In this document: positions 1 to 11,015 of the stretch, piece by piece | Position numbering within the stretch: position 1 is the stretch's first letter | Layout: every line of letters begins with the position of its first letter | Assembly: GCF_003265705.1 (NCBI RefSeq) | Contig: NW_020312848.1 | Coordinates: 58,199,478-58,263,477, forward strand | Source: Callorhinus ursinus | Taxonomy: Eukaryota; Chordata; Mammalia; Carnivora; Otariidae | Direction: 5' to 3' | Length of the DNA stretch: 64,000 bases | Position numbers and translations under genes: made by a program | The notes under the pieces: generated by a model | What the model was told of the DNA's origin: nothing | Database searches by the model: none | Seen by the model: the letters and a program-made list of their open reading frames with translations, nothing else

Positions 1-1124
1 AGTTTGACCAGCTGCCTATGAGCAAACAATAGATATGCTCCATAAGCTGAAGGATGAGTGAAACATAAGCTCAGAGGAATCATTAGAGCTAGGCATGGAC
101 ACTCATTCAAAAGGAGGTAATGATAACATAAACTAGAAAATTAGAAAATATAAGATTTCACATTATTAGGAGTATAGAAAAAAAGACAAAATGATCAATA
201 CTAAAACTTAACAGTCCTATCAAATTTAGGGAATGGGTAGAGAGTTAATCAGCATAGAAGGAATAGTCACAGAGATAAATAACTTAAATAGTTCTTGTAT
301 TTTAAGACAATACTGTGAGGAAGTTATGGAAAGAGGAAGCCATTTGAGTTAGCCATCACATTTATGGTATATGTACATACAGCTAGACTTTCTTGATCAA
401 ATCATGTAATGGTCAAACAGTAAAGGGCTGACACTCAGGTGATCCTGATGAGATTCTTCAGTGATACAAGCATGTACCAACATTATATCCATTTTGGGGG
501 TGGTTACTCCATCTGAAGAAGTTGAAATATTTCCATTTTGGTCTGTTAATTAATATTCCATATATGGGGAGTTTTCTAGAAGAAAACCATTGTCACAAAT
601 GTTAGGATGCCCTTTGAATGGGCATATGAAAATAAAATGTAGTTTTGAAAGGCTGGCTGTGACATCAGTGTTGCTAAATTTGCTTTGCCCAGTAAGCTCT
701 GACTGTTACTTTATTTCAAGTTGAACATTATTGTAAAAGAAAGTTTTCTGAATTCCAACTTTAATAGTTACTCTAATTATTCAAAAGATTCAAAAGATTT
801 AGGTTTAATTTATAATACTTTAATATTGGAATTCATTAAAAATTTGAAGTATGTATTAATCATTTAAATGAGAAAATTACTGAACACATTCATTTAAAAA
901 ATAATTCAACTTACTACTAACTCATTATTCATTATTAACTCTGAGTCTCCATTATTAGGATACAAATCTGAATACTATGCAATCAACTTGACTAACATGG
1001 AAAATGTTTAGGATAAATGGCTGAATTTTTCTAGAACATAACTTTTCATAGTAGATTAAAATACAGTATTAGTATTAGGAAATTCTGTTATTGAACAAAT
1101 ACACTCACAATATTAGATTTACTT
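1..1124. other. AT-rich unique DNA, no gene seen
   Basis: No long reading frame, RNA gene or recognisable repeat is seen in this stretch. Short A/T runs are common and CpG is rare. An old L1 fragment begins to its right. Confidence 0.5.
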
Positions 1125-1920
1125 TTACAGTGCAACCACTCTGGAAGTGGTTTGGCAGATTCTTATAAAGTAAGCAACACTTATATAACACCCAGTAATC
1201 TGTTTTTAGATATTTACCCAACAGAAATGAAATTTATGTTCGACAAAAATCTTCCTAAAATTTCATAGTAGTTTGACCCATTATTGCCAAAATCTGGAAA
1301 GAAACTTTATTAGTAAATGAATAAACAAATTGTGATACATCCATGCAGTGAAATATTTATTTAGCAATGAAAAAGAAAAACCACTGATACATGCAACAGC
1401 ATAAATTTCAAATATATTATGCTAGTGAAAAAGCCAGATTCAAAAGGCTACACTTAACATGATTCCAATTATATGGTATTCTGGAAAAGGAAAAATGGTA
1501 GGATCAACAACAACAAAACGAAAACATATAAAAACAGATTAGTGATTATTAGGAGTTAGAAGTGGGTATAGGGATTGAAACACATAGAGGCAGACTGCAA
1601 TATTTTGGAGTGATGGAACAGTTCTGTATCTCAATTGCAGTGGTAACTATGCTTCTGAGTACTTTTTTCAAGATTTACAGAACTACATCAAAAAGAGTGA
1701 GTTTTGGGGTGCCTGGGTGGCTCAGTCGGTTAGGCATCTGCCTTCCGCTCAGGTCATTATCCTGGAGTCCCAGAATTGAGCCCCGCATCAGGCTCCCTGC
1801 TCAGCAGGGAGTCTCCTTCTCCCTCTGCCCTTCACCATACCCATGCCCTCTCTCTCTCTCAAATAAATAAATAAAATCTTTTAAAAAGAAGAGTTTAACT
1901 GTGTATAAGTTATCCTTCAG
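1125..1920 (+). mobile_element. Old L1 3' end, split by a SINE
   Basis: The text follows the end of an ancient L1: a 'tgcaaccactctgg' block, then 'atacatccatgcagtgaaata', then the motif in which L1 describes an 'agtagattagtgattatt'-like 3' UTR, and finally 'gtgtataagttat' just after the SINE. It is heavily diverged, has no intact ORF2 frame, and lost its 5' part. The CAN-SINE at 1706-1888 is inserted near its 3' end. The left boundary is approximate. Confidence 0.65.
1706..1888 (+). mobile_element. CAN-SINE (tRNA-derived SINE)
   Basis: A full-length carnivore SINE: tRNA-like head 'ggggtgcctgggtggctcag', body with 'ggctccctgctcagcaggga', TC-rich stretch, and 'aaataaataaataaaatctt' tail. An imperfect target-site duplication (aaaagagtgagttt / aaaagaagagttt) flanks it. 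It lies in sense inside an old L1. Known family biology: transcribed by Pol III and mobilised by L1 proteins. Confidence 0.93.
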
Positions 1921-2169
1921 AAAAAGAAAACTGTTTTCTCTAAATTTATCCCGATTGCTAAAATCTTCCTTTAAGAAGAAAAATGCTACACTTAAAATAT
2001 TTACATGATATATCATAGTATATGTTTAAATGCCTTACTATTTTAACAAATTCAATTTAATATATAATCATATATTAAACATTTTTCCTGATGTGTAAAG
2101 ATTTTAAAACCAATGAATACACATATGTGGTCATTTTATCAAAAATCATGACCGTTGTTTAAGAGACCA

Positions 2170-2350
2170 TTGGGTGGCACAGTTGGAAGAACAGAACATT
2201 TACAGAGAGAAATGATTTAAGTCTCAGTTCTGATGCATACTTGCTATATGACATTGAAAGAACCATTTTGCCTTCCTGAGACTCAGTTTCCTTGTAAATG
2301 GGATTAAAATACTTGCTTTATTATAATAATTAAACAAGATAATGCTATCC
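2170..2350 (+). mobile_element. MIR SINE, old
   Basis: The order 'agtctcagttctg', 'cttgctatatgaca', 'gactcagtttccttgtaaat', 'gggattaaaatacttgctt' matches the MIR core and 3' portion. It is diverged as expected for a mammal-wide element. Ends are approximate. Confidence 0.75.
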
Positions 2351-2471
2351 AAGACTCTCAATAAAAAATATTTCCCAAAAATCACATCCTCCCTTTTCCT
2401 TAAAACTCTTTCCTGAAGAGATTTTAAAATCCCATGAGTTTATATGTTATTGGTAATGTTTTTAATATCAT

Positions 2472-2681
2472 TTTTTATTTATTTAAAGATTTTATTTATT
2501 TGAGAGAGAGCGCATGTGCGTGAGCAGGGGTAGAAGTACAGGGGGAGGGAAGGAAAGAATCTCAGGCAGATTCCCACTGAGCATGGAGTCGATTTGGATC
2601 TCAGTCTCACAACCCTGAGATCACGACCTGTGTCGAAACCAAGAGCTGGAGGCTTAACTGACTGAGCCATCCAGGCACTCT
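2472..2681 (-). mobile_element. CAN-SINE, minus strand
   Basis: Reading on the minus strand, the tRNA-like head ('cctggatggctcagtcagtt') is at the right end and the A-rich tail at the left ('aaagattttatttatttgag' on plus). The body is somewhat diverged, pointing to an older copy than those at 55099 or 6171. No clear target-site duplication was found. Confidence 0.9.
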
Positions 2682-3299
2682 GTATATATCTTTTAAAAGG
2701 GCCTGGAAATATGGACAAACAACAATATTTACATGAAAGAGTCATTTATAAGCTAGTATTTACAAATCAAATATTATCCTTGACAAAATTTATTTTAACC
2801 AACTGTGCTTTATCCTGATAAGCTAATATAATTTAGTAGCTTTTGACTCCAATGTAATGACTATAAAGTAGAAGTTCCATAATGGAAATTTAAATATACT
2901 TAAATAACTATGCACAATCATAAGTGAACAGAGATTCCTGATCTTAATAAAATATTTTTTTCTGAAACTACATTTAAATTTTCTGTTACTTATTAAAAGA
3001 AAAGAGCCCCTAAACTTGTTTACAAAATGTTTACATTATTTTAAGTGGAACTATATATATACTTTGTACAAGAATCTCAGAAACTTCTCTATTACCTTTA
3101 CCTTGAGAAAAACTTTGAAAAAACAGCAGCAAACTCAATGTAATACCTCTACTATCACTGTATCCAGGGAGTGTGAAATGCTAAAGAAGGAGAGAAGTGG
3201 TAGGAGGTATCAAGTCAGGGAGATATAAGAAAGACTCGGAACATGTTGGATTTCCATGGTCATTTTAAATAATTTGGCTTTATCTCTTAAAGACACAAG

Positions 3300-3606
3300 A
3301 AGCCATCATATTGAAAACATTTCAACAGACAAGGGACACTTTATTATTACAATAGCTGTCATGTTAAGAATAGACTCTAGGGGAACAACAGCAAAAATCA
3401 GAAAGGCCGGTTAGGAGGCTATTGTAATAATTCAGGTGAAAGAGGATGGTGCCTTGACCGGGAGATTTAAAAGATTAACCAATTACTGAGGAGAAACTAT
3501 GTGGAATAGTGAAAAGTTTCTTAATGGTCTATATGAGGAAGTATATGATGTGGGAGAGAATGCAGGGGCAATAAAGAGACTAGAGAAATACAAGGGATAT
3601 AAATAT
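3300..3606 (-). mobile_element. L2 fragment, minus strand
   Basis: The phrases 'gaatagactctaggg', 'ccggttaggaggctattg' and 'taataattcaggtgaaag' match the reverse complement of the L2 3' region. It ends where a dispersed duplicated segment begins (3607). Old and diverged; ends approximate. Confidence 0.6.
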
Positions 3607-3914
3607 AGGAGTCATTAAATACTAGATGCTTATACGCAGTTAAATAACAAAAAAAAAAATAAGACAAAAATATGCAGAACAAACTTCACAATGAATGTCA
3701 CTTCAGGAGACCTGCCTACCATAATTAAAAGTGACACACTTGCCCACTAACACTTCCTCCAGCCAGGTCCAGCTGTCAGAATGGCATGACTCCCATCAAT
3801 ACTGCCAGATTTGTGGGCTCTGGGGGCCAACCCAAAATGGTTTTGAAGATTATTCTAAGAATAGAGGAAGTTACCAGAAAACAGTAGCAAAGTATGTTTT
3901 TCCCTGAAGATTTC
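3607..3914 (+). repeat. Dispersed duplication, copy 1
   Basis: About 305 bp that recur at 4952-5265 in the same orientation at roughly 95% identity by eye. More than 100 consecutive bases after the internal A-run are the same in both copies. I do not recognise this as a known repeat family. It sits in its ordinary context here, next to an L2 fragment, so this is the likely source copy. Confidence 0.9.
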
Positions 3915-4850
3915 CAGAGTGAATTTTGCAAAAACTTTTGAGTCTCTGTGAAAATATACTCCGTGTTCTGTTTCTGAACATTTTAAACCCCTTGAGACCT
4001 GTAGGAATTGCTAACAAGCTCTTAGCTGTCTCCACTGCACTGTATCATTTTTAGAAAGACCAATTTGTTGCATCTCTGGGCAATGTACTCTATACAAATA
4101 TCTCTATTTTATGTTTCTTTCCTAATTTGTCTCAGTATAGCCTGTGAACAATTGAAGTTCTTTGGCCTCCATCAGGTAGAAATAGGGAAGTCAAGATGCT
4201 CTATTTCCAACACATGATTTTCCCATTAGTTTCAAGCTGTTCCATATTCTGTTATAGGAAGTTTTCTAGTGAAAAGTGAAGGCTATTTATAGCTTTTATA
4301 TTGTACAACTGTTGCAGCTGTTTATGGTTAATCTAGAGATTTTTAAAAAGTGGGCTATTTAATGTTTGTAATGTATTGTAATTGTATGTAAACTACATCT
4401 CCATTATTTCTATAACTTTTCTATTTTTTTATTCAACTCTGACAAAAAAATACAATCTAAATTTAATGATTTTTCTAAAAAGTAGTGGTAATGAAGTATT
4501 CTGTAACAGAATATATGAAAAACTTAAACCCTTTTATAAATAAAAATTAAAAATATAAGTGAATGAAATTCCCAGATCATAGGTAGTATAGGGATAGAAG
4601 AACAAGTGAAACAAAAGAAAAAAACAAGAAAGGAAAGAATGAAGATAAAAGCAAAAATCGACAATGTAGAGATAGGAAAACAGTTGATATATAATTACTA
4701 AATAAAAGATGATATTTTGAGGAAAAGTTCACAAAAAAGACCAATAACAAGATACCTTAAGGAAAACAAAGTAAACATAAGTAATAAAAATAAGAAAGGA
4801 TAAGGGGGGGAGTAATCATTAAAATTGAATACATTGAAATATAATATTAT
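3915..4850. other. AT-rich stretch, no gene seen
   Basis: No reading frame of note. Contains A-rich runs around 4590-4640 and a G7 run near 4806. The region right of about 4860 begins to match old L1 ORF2. Confidence 0.5.
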
Positions 4851-4926
4851 TCTGCAATATATTTGAAAGATGAAATGGGAATTTTCTAGGGAAATATGAT
4901 TTGTCAAAATTGACAAATTCTACAGT

Positions 4927-5862
4927 GGTGCAGCCACTGTAGAAAACAGTAGGGAGTCATCATTAAATACTAGATGCTTACATGCAAGTAAGTTACAAAA
5001 AAAAAAAATAAGACAAAAATATGCAGAACAAACTTCACAATGAATGTCACTTCAGGAGACCTGCCTACCATAATTAAAAGTGACACACTTGCCCACTAAC
5101 ACTTCCTCCAGTCAGGTCCAGCTGTCAGAATGGCATGACTCCCATCAATATTGCCAGATTTATGGGCTATGGGGGCCAACACAAAATGGTTTTGAAGATC
5201 ATTCTAAGAATAGAGAGAGTTACCAGAAAATAGTAGCAAAGTATGTTTTTCCCTGAAGATTTCAGGGAAGATTGAGGAAGGTTCCTCAAAAATTAATAAC
5301 AGAATTACCATATGATCCAGTAATTCCACTACTGGTTATTTATCCAAAGAATACAAAAACACTAATTTGAAAAGATAAATGCACCCCTATGTTTATTACA
5401 GAAAAATTTACAATAGCCAAATTATGGAAGCAACCCAAGTGTCCATCAACAGATGAATTGATAAGAAGATGTGAGATATATATACACAGAATAGTACTCA
5501 GCCATAGAAAAGAACAACAACACGGATGGAGCTAAAGAGTATTATGCTAAGTGAAATAAGTCAGAGAAAGACAAATACCATACGATTTCACTCATATGTA
5601 GAATTTAAGAAACAAAACAAACAAAGGAAAAAAGAAACAAACCAAAAAAACAGACTCTTAACTCTAGAGAACAAACTGATGGTTACTAGAGGGGATGTGG
5701 GCAGGGGGATGGGTGGAATAGGTGATGGGATTAAGAGCACACTTATCACGCTGAGCACTACGTAATGTACAGAATTGTTGAATCACTATATTGTACAATT
5801 GAAACTGATATAACACTGTATGTTAACTATACTGGAATTAAATTTAAAATAAAGTAAAATAA
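4927..5862 (+). mobile_element. Younger L1 3' end carrying an internal insert
   Basis: The L1 text starts at 'tggtgcagccactgtagaaaa', stops after about 25 bp, and resumes near 5268 with 'ggttcctcaaaaattaataa'. It then runs through the standard 3' part ('atgatccagtaattccacta', 'gtgaaataagtcagagaaag') to 'gtatgttaactatactgga' and an A-rich end. In other L1 copies the two pieces are adjacent, so 4952-5265 is extra DNA. The element is 5' truncated and non-coding. Confidence 0.85.
4952..5265 (+). repeat. Dispersed duplication, copy 2, inside an L1
   Basis: Second copy of 3607-3914, same orientation, placed within the L1 3' region. The left edge shows a 3-bp stutter ('gtcatcatt' against 'gtcatt'). 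Differences from copy 1 include about nine substitutions in the last 250 bp. There is no poly(A) tail and no direct repeat typical of L1-mediated insertion. A copy made during break repair or template switching is my inference. Confidence 0.9.
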
Positions 5863-6170
5863 AAACGTGACCCTAGTATACGTCAAAGGCCTAAATAGGC
5901 CTTGTAATTTCCATGTAAGACTAGACAAGTTTATCAAGAAACTTCCCTACAATAAATCATCAAGCCCAAATGATTTCAAAGGAAAACTCCCATCAGAATT
6001 TCAAAGACTAGATAGTCCCAATGCTTTTCAAACTTTTCCAGCTCATAGAAAATAAAGGAAACCTTCTAATACTTTTTGTGCATATATTTATATCTAAACA
6101 TGATAGAATTAAAAATGAAAGTTATAGCCAATATCACTTATTAATATTAGTTAAGAAGTTCTAGAAATAA

Positions 6171-6361
6171 GGGTGCCTGGGTGGCTCAGACGTTAAGCAT
6201 CTGTCTTCGGCTCGGGTCATGATCCCAGGGTCCTGGGATCGAGTCCCACATCGGGCTCCCTGCTCGGCGGGAAGCCTGCTTCTCCCTCTCCCACTCCCCC
6301 TGCTTGTGTTCCCTCTCTCGCTGTGTCTCTGTCAAATAAATAAATAAAATCTTTTTTAAAA
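6171..6361 (+). mobile_element. CAN-SINE with 15-bp target-site duplication
   Basis: Full-length SINE, head 'gggtgcctgggtggctcag', body 'ctccctgctcggcgggaag', tail 'aaataaataaataaaatctt'. A perfect duplication 'aagttctagaaataa' lies at 6156-6170 and 6362-6376. Inserted into the old L1 ORF2 remnant. Body text is close to what I take as the young caniform consensus. Confidence 0.96.
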
Positions 6362-6492
6362 AAGTTCTAGAAATAATGGCAAACAGACTACAACACCTCA
6401 TTAGAAACTAATATGCTATAATCAAGTAGGATTTATTCTAGGAATACAATGTTAATTCAATATTGGGAGATGCACTAATATAAAACACCATA

Positions 6493-7046
6493 TGTGTTGG
6501 AGACCCCCAAGACCAACCCTTGTTTGGATGATTTGCTAGGAGGACTCACAGAATAAGCATATAGTCATATTCATAGTTATGATTTATCATAGTGAGAGAA
6601 TAGTAAAGAAAATCAGCAATAGGTAAAAGGCATATGAAGAAAAATCCAGATGAAACCAGGTACAAGTTTCCCAGAGTCCTTTTCCAGTGAAGTCACACAG
6701 ACCATACTTAATTCTCTCAGCAGCAAGTTTTGACAACATTTGTGAAATATTGTCAACCAGAGAAGCTCATCAGGGACTGAGTGTCCAGGGTTTCTGTGAC
6801 AGGCTGGATACACCAGCATCTTCTGTCTAGCATTTATCAAAATTCCAAACTCCTATAGGAAAATAAGGGAGTTCATGTAAACCACATCGCTTGTGCAAAA
6901 AGTTTAGGCAATAAGCCACTCATCCATTAGAGTGATGATGATCCTCCCAAAATCCAAGCTCCTACATGCCAGCCAAGGGTCAAACTTACAGACAGGTTTT
7001 TCAAAGAACAGTAATAAGGTCTGCTATGTTAATTCTTTTCTATACA
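6493..7046 (-). mobile_element. Solo LTR of an old endogenous retrovirus-like element
   Basis: The block begins TGTGTTGG and ends CTATACA, giving the TG...CA ends of an LTR of about 554 bp, with 'ccata' left and 'ttata' right as a degraded 5-bp target duplication. L1 ORF2 text is continuous on both sides. On the minus strand there is a 'gataaatcataact' segment that fits the usual polyadenylation area near the LTR end. I recognise the text as a widespread mammalian LTR ('gacccccaagaccaaccctt', 'gctaggaggactcacagaat', 'gatgatgatcctcccaaaat') but will not name the subfamily. No internal viral genes are present. Confidence 0.75.
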
Positions 7047-8860
7047 TTATATTAATAGATCTAAAGAAAAAATTATCTGATTGTCTCCAGAGATGATGGA
7101 AAGACCTTTGCATAATTTATAACCCAATCCTGGTAGGGAGAAAAAAAATTCAAGGATATAATAATTGGTGTTTAATTTTTTAACATGACACATGTAATTT
7201 ATATAATCTTAACCCTAAAACCTGTCTGTATCTTACTAAAATGCAGAAACATGAATGATATTCCCAATAACATAAAAAGAAGAAGAAAAGGGTATCCTAC
7301 TCTCCACATTAATATTCAATACACTGGTGTCTGTTAGTCAATTCAAAAGTCCAAACCATAAAACACTGGATGCAGACTGGTTCATTAGTGAATTCTACCA
7401 AAAATTTAAGGAATTGTACCAGTTCTCTACAATCTCTTTCAGAAGATAGAAACAGAGGGAATACTTCTAACTCATTCTTTGAGGCCAGCATTACTCTGAT
7501 ACCAAAAGCAGACAAAAACATTATAAGAAAATTCTACATAAATATCTCTCATGAACAAAGATGTAAAAATTCTCAACAAAATATTAGCAAATTGAATTCA
7601 ACAATATATAAAAATAATTATATACCTGACAAAAATGGGATTTATTCTAGATATGTAAGGCTTTTTCAGTATTTTAAAATCAGTGACTGTGATCCATAAC
7701 ATCAACAGGATAAAAAGAAAAATCACAGGATCATATCAACAGATGCAGAAGAATTATTTGACAAAACTAACTATTCATTACACTTAGTAAACAAGGAATA
7801 GTGGGGCACCTTCCTCAACCTGATAAAAAATATCTACAGAAAAAGCCTATAGTTAACATCATAATTACTGGTAAGAAATTCAAAGTGTTCCTGCTAGTGC
7901 AGTAAGACAAGAAAAGGAAACAAAAGGTGTACTGATTTAGAAGGAAGACATAAAACTCTCTTTGCCGTGACATGATTTTCTATGTAGAAATCTGAAAGAA
8001 TGACAAAAAAATTCCTTGAGTTAATAAGGTTTATAGTAAAGTTTCAGTACACAAAGTTAACATATAAAAATCAATTATTTTTCTGTATACCATCAATGAA
8101 CAAGTGGAATTTGAAATTAAAAACACAATACCATTTTCATTAGCACTCAAAAAATGATATAGTTAATGAATAAATCTAATATGTACAAAATCAGTATAAG
8201 GAAAACCAAAAATGCTCTGCTGAAGGAAATCAAAGAACTATAGAGATATTACATGTTCATGGGTAAGCATGCTCAATAATGTCAGGATATCAGTTCTTCC
8301 CAAATTGATCTATAAATTTAATGTAATCCCAGTCAAAATATCAGCAAATTATTTTGTAGATATCAGCAAACTGATTTTAAAGATTATATGGAGAAGCAAA
8401 GGAACCAAAATAGCCAACACAATATTGAAGGAGAAGAACAGATAAAGACTAACATTAACCCACTATAAACTTACTATAAAGCTACAGTAATCAAGAGAGG
8501 GTGGTATTGGTGGAAAACAGACTAATCTATAAAACAGACTTAGCTTAGAAATAGACAACCATAATTATAGTCAACTAGTCTTTGATAGTAGCAGAGGCAA
8601 TGCAATGGAGCAAAGGTATGCTTCCTCTCAATTTTGTGAACCCAAAACTGTTTAAAAAATAAAGTCCTTAAAAAATTCCAAAAAATAGGCCAGAAATAAA
8701 AAAAATATTTAAAAATACAAAAAAGCCTTACATATATGAAATAATGTGTAACTTTCCTTATAATAAGGGAAATGTAAAAGCTATACAGAGATATTTTTCA
8801 CTTACAAGACTGGCAAAATTTAGATAAGCTCAAGTTCTATAGTAGATCAATATGTAGTTA

Positions 8861-8892
8861 GTAGGTAGATAGGTAGATCATAGGTAGATAGG

Positions 8893-8941
<49 letters not shown>
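8861..8941. repeat. (GATA)n microsatellite
   Basis: An imperfect 'aggtagat' lead-in turns into about 12 pure 'taga' units ending at 8941. It lies within the old L1. The pure run suggests length polymorphism. Confidence 0.97.
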
Positions 8942-9109
8942 TACAGCTCACTCTGTGGTGAGGCTATGTGGGAAAAGACACTCCTGTACATTGCTGAGGG
9001 ATGCCGCATACCTAAGGGAATTTGGTAATATCGAACAAATCTATATATTTCCTTTAACCCAGTAATCTCACTTCCACAAATTTAACTAGGGGATATAACC
9101 TTATTTTAA

Positions 9110-9265
9110 TATTTAAATAACAACATTTAATTTAATATATTAAATAATAATATGGAATAATAAGTTATTTAATATTAAATAATAAATATTTATAAAGTAT
9201 AAATGTATAGATATAAAATATGAATATACAATATGTTAAATAATGCTGATATATATATATATATG
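9110..9265. repeat. AT-rich low-complexity tract
   Basis: Almost pure A/T with repeated 'taaataat'-type units and an (AT)8-like run near 9250. Inside the old L1 3' UTR. Confidence 0.8.
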
Positions 9266-9470
9266 CTATACAAATAGAACCATATACTGTAACATTACTA
9301 TATAATTGCAGCATTATTTGTAATTGAAAAACTATGGGAAATTAAATGCCCAAACATAGGAGATTAGCTAAATCAGCAACGTATATAGACACAATGATGT
9401 ACTATGAAGCTGTAAAAATAATAAGGAAAATCTCTTTTGAACTAATGTAGCATGATCCTGGGGCACATTT

Positions 9471-9505
9471 TACACTTGATCTTAGCCAAAAGGCTGAGAA
9501 GCAAT
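9471..9505 (-). pseudogene. RNU2: U2 snRNA 5'-end retro-insert, 3' truncated
   Basis: Read on the minus strand, these 35 bases are the first 35 nucleotides of U2 snRNA (begins att-gcttctcagccttttgg) with two differences. Both are at CpG positions of the U2 sequence, as expected from methyl-CpG decay. The flanks 'ggggcacatttta' (9460-9472) and 'ggggcatatttta' (9508-9520) form a 13-bp target-site duplication with one mismatch. There is no poly(A). This fits a tailless, 3'-truncated snRNA retropseudogene inserted into an L1. Far too short to be functional. Confidence 0.88.
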
Positions 9506-9620
9506 GGGGGGCATATTTTAAGTGGAAAAAATAATACTATGTTTCATGTTGTGTTAAAAAATAAGGGAGGTGGTAGGAAAATATATCTGTGGCTACTCTC
9601 TAGAAAATGGGAGGACTAAA

Positions 9621-10550
9621 CCAGAGCTGCATAGGATTGCTTACCTATAGGTAGTTGGATGGAATAGTGGGGGAAGAAAAAAGGAATGAAGGATGTCGTA
9701 TTGTGTCAATTTTATGCATATACACTTTGGTCTGGTTCTGATTATTGGAAGATTTTACATCGTGGGAGGGAGGGAAGGAGGAAGAGAGTAAGAAAGAGGG
9801 AGAGAGAGAGAGAGAGAGCGAGAGAAGAGAGTCAGTGCCTCTGAGAAACTGAGAGTCGGGGACAGGGAGAAGACAAAATAAATGAAAACTATGAACAGTT
9901 CTGGTAAAGGTACCATAAAAAATGGAATTCAAACAGAAATGGATGGACTACACTGAATTCACATAAATGACATAACCAACCTCACCCTGAAGAGGGTAAA
10001 AGAACTAATCCAAGTAAATCTTGAATACTGTATTTGGACTATATGCCCTCAAGTTAAACACAAACAAACTGTTAAAGAAATATTAAACTCTAAACTCTTT
10101 TTGTAGACTTCATGCTGGTAATCCTGAAACCTTTTTGTGCATTCTAAGATTGAGCAAGTGGCTGAATATATTGTGAGTATCATGAATATATTAATGAGTA
10201 ATGGGATCATATTTCTCACTGTTATGAGTCTATCCCATTTCCTCCCCCCCACCCACACACTTCTCTCTCTTTCTTTGGTGTACCATCTGTTTTTATTCTA
10301 TTTGAATGTTTGGAATCTTTTCTTTTTGTCTTGTATGATTTAATAGTTATTTTTACATTTTTTTATTTCTGTGGAATATTATATCTATTCATCCTTCCAA
10401 GTCTTGTCTTCCATTACATAATTACATTTAATAATTAAGAAATGGAATTCTTTTTAAGTTCTTTTTAAGTTCTAGTTATTTTCTGTTTATCCTATTAGTT
10501 TAATCAACAAAACAATTACATTTTTATTTTGATGTCTTTATTTTAAACTA
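9621..10550. other. No gene seen; GA-rich tract inside
   Basis: Unique-looking AT-rich sequence. The only clear structure is the purine-rich tract at 9764-9831. Several short open frames here show no recognisable protein family. Confidence 0.5.
9764..9831. repeat. (GA)n-rich purine tract
   Basis: Nearly uninterrupted purines: 'gggagggagggaaggag', then 'gagagagagagagagag'. Low-complexity; could adopt triplex-type structure. Confidence 0.92.
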
Positions 10551-11013
10551 CAGTAGTCCCCCCTAATGCACAGAGGTTTTGATCCAAGACCCTCAATGAA
10601 TGCCTGAAACCACAGATGGTATTGAACTCTATACATACTGTTTTTCCTCTACATATATACCTACAATAAAGTATAATTTATAAATTAGGCATGGTAAGAG
10701 ATTAACAACAATAACTAATACTAAAATAGGACAAATATAACAACACACTGTAATAAAAGTTATATGAATATGGTCTCTCTCTCAAAATATCTTATTGTAC
10801 TGTACTCATCCTTCTTCTTGTGATGATGTGAGATGATAAAAGGCTTACGTGATGAGAGGAAGCGAGGTAAATGATGTAGGCACTGTGATGTAGTGTGAGG
10901 CTAATATTGACCTGACAATACATCAGAAGGAGAATCATCTGCTTCCTGACCATGGTTGAGTGAGTGTAACTGAAACCATGGAAAGCAAGACCACAGAGAA
11001 GTGGGGACTACTG
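10551..11013 (+). mobile_element. Complete Tigger-like DNA transposon (non-autonomous)
   Basis: Starts 'cagtagtccccccta' and ends 'ggggactactg': the first and last 11 bases are exact inverted repeats. A TA dinucleotide flanks both ends (10549-10550 and 11014-11015), as expected for Tc1/mariner-pogo elements. Interior text ('tataatttataaattaggca', 'gagattaacaacaataacta', 'tcttattgtactgtactcat') is a common mammalian Tigger-derived short element. It encodes no transposase and is fossil. Strand is by convention only. Confidence 0.92.
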
Positions 11014-11015
11014 TA

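Larger units (their letters stand above)
4855..7140 (+). mobile_element. Old L1 ORF2 remnant, interrupted three times
   Basis: Pieces at about 4855-4925, 5866-6170, 6377-6492 and 7047-7140 read continuously as L1 ORF2 on plus (for example 'gatgaaatggg' to 'atttgtcaaaattgac'; 'gatttattctaggaatacaa'; 'attaatagatctaaagaaaa'). The frame is broken by many changes. It was split by a younger L1 3' end (4927-5862), a CAN-SINE (6171-6361) and a solo LTR (6493-7046). This gives a relative order of insertion. Confidence 0.75.
7280..9620 (+). mobile_element. Second old L1: ORF2 part and 3' UTR
   Basis: From 'ttcattagtgaattctacca' through 'ggccagcattactctgatac' and 'aacatcaacaggataaaaag' to 'atagccaacacaatattgaa' (about 8420) this is old L1 ORF2 on plus. 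From about 8745 it passes into an old L1 3' UTR ('gactggcaaaatt', 'gcagcattatttgtaattga', 'tactatgaagctgtaaaaat'). Frames are broken throughout. It contains a GATA microsatellite (8861-8941) and a small U2 snRNA insert (9471-9505). Treating both parts as one element with an internal deletion is an inference. Confidence 0.7.

Noticed and set aside
7370..7699. 109-codon plus frame
   Set aside because: It matches old L1 ORF2 text and is a broken L1 remnant, not a host gene.
8861..8941. Possible CRISPR-like repeat array
   Set aside because: It is a 4-bp microsatellite without spacers, in a mammalian genome.
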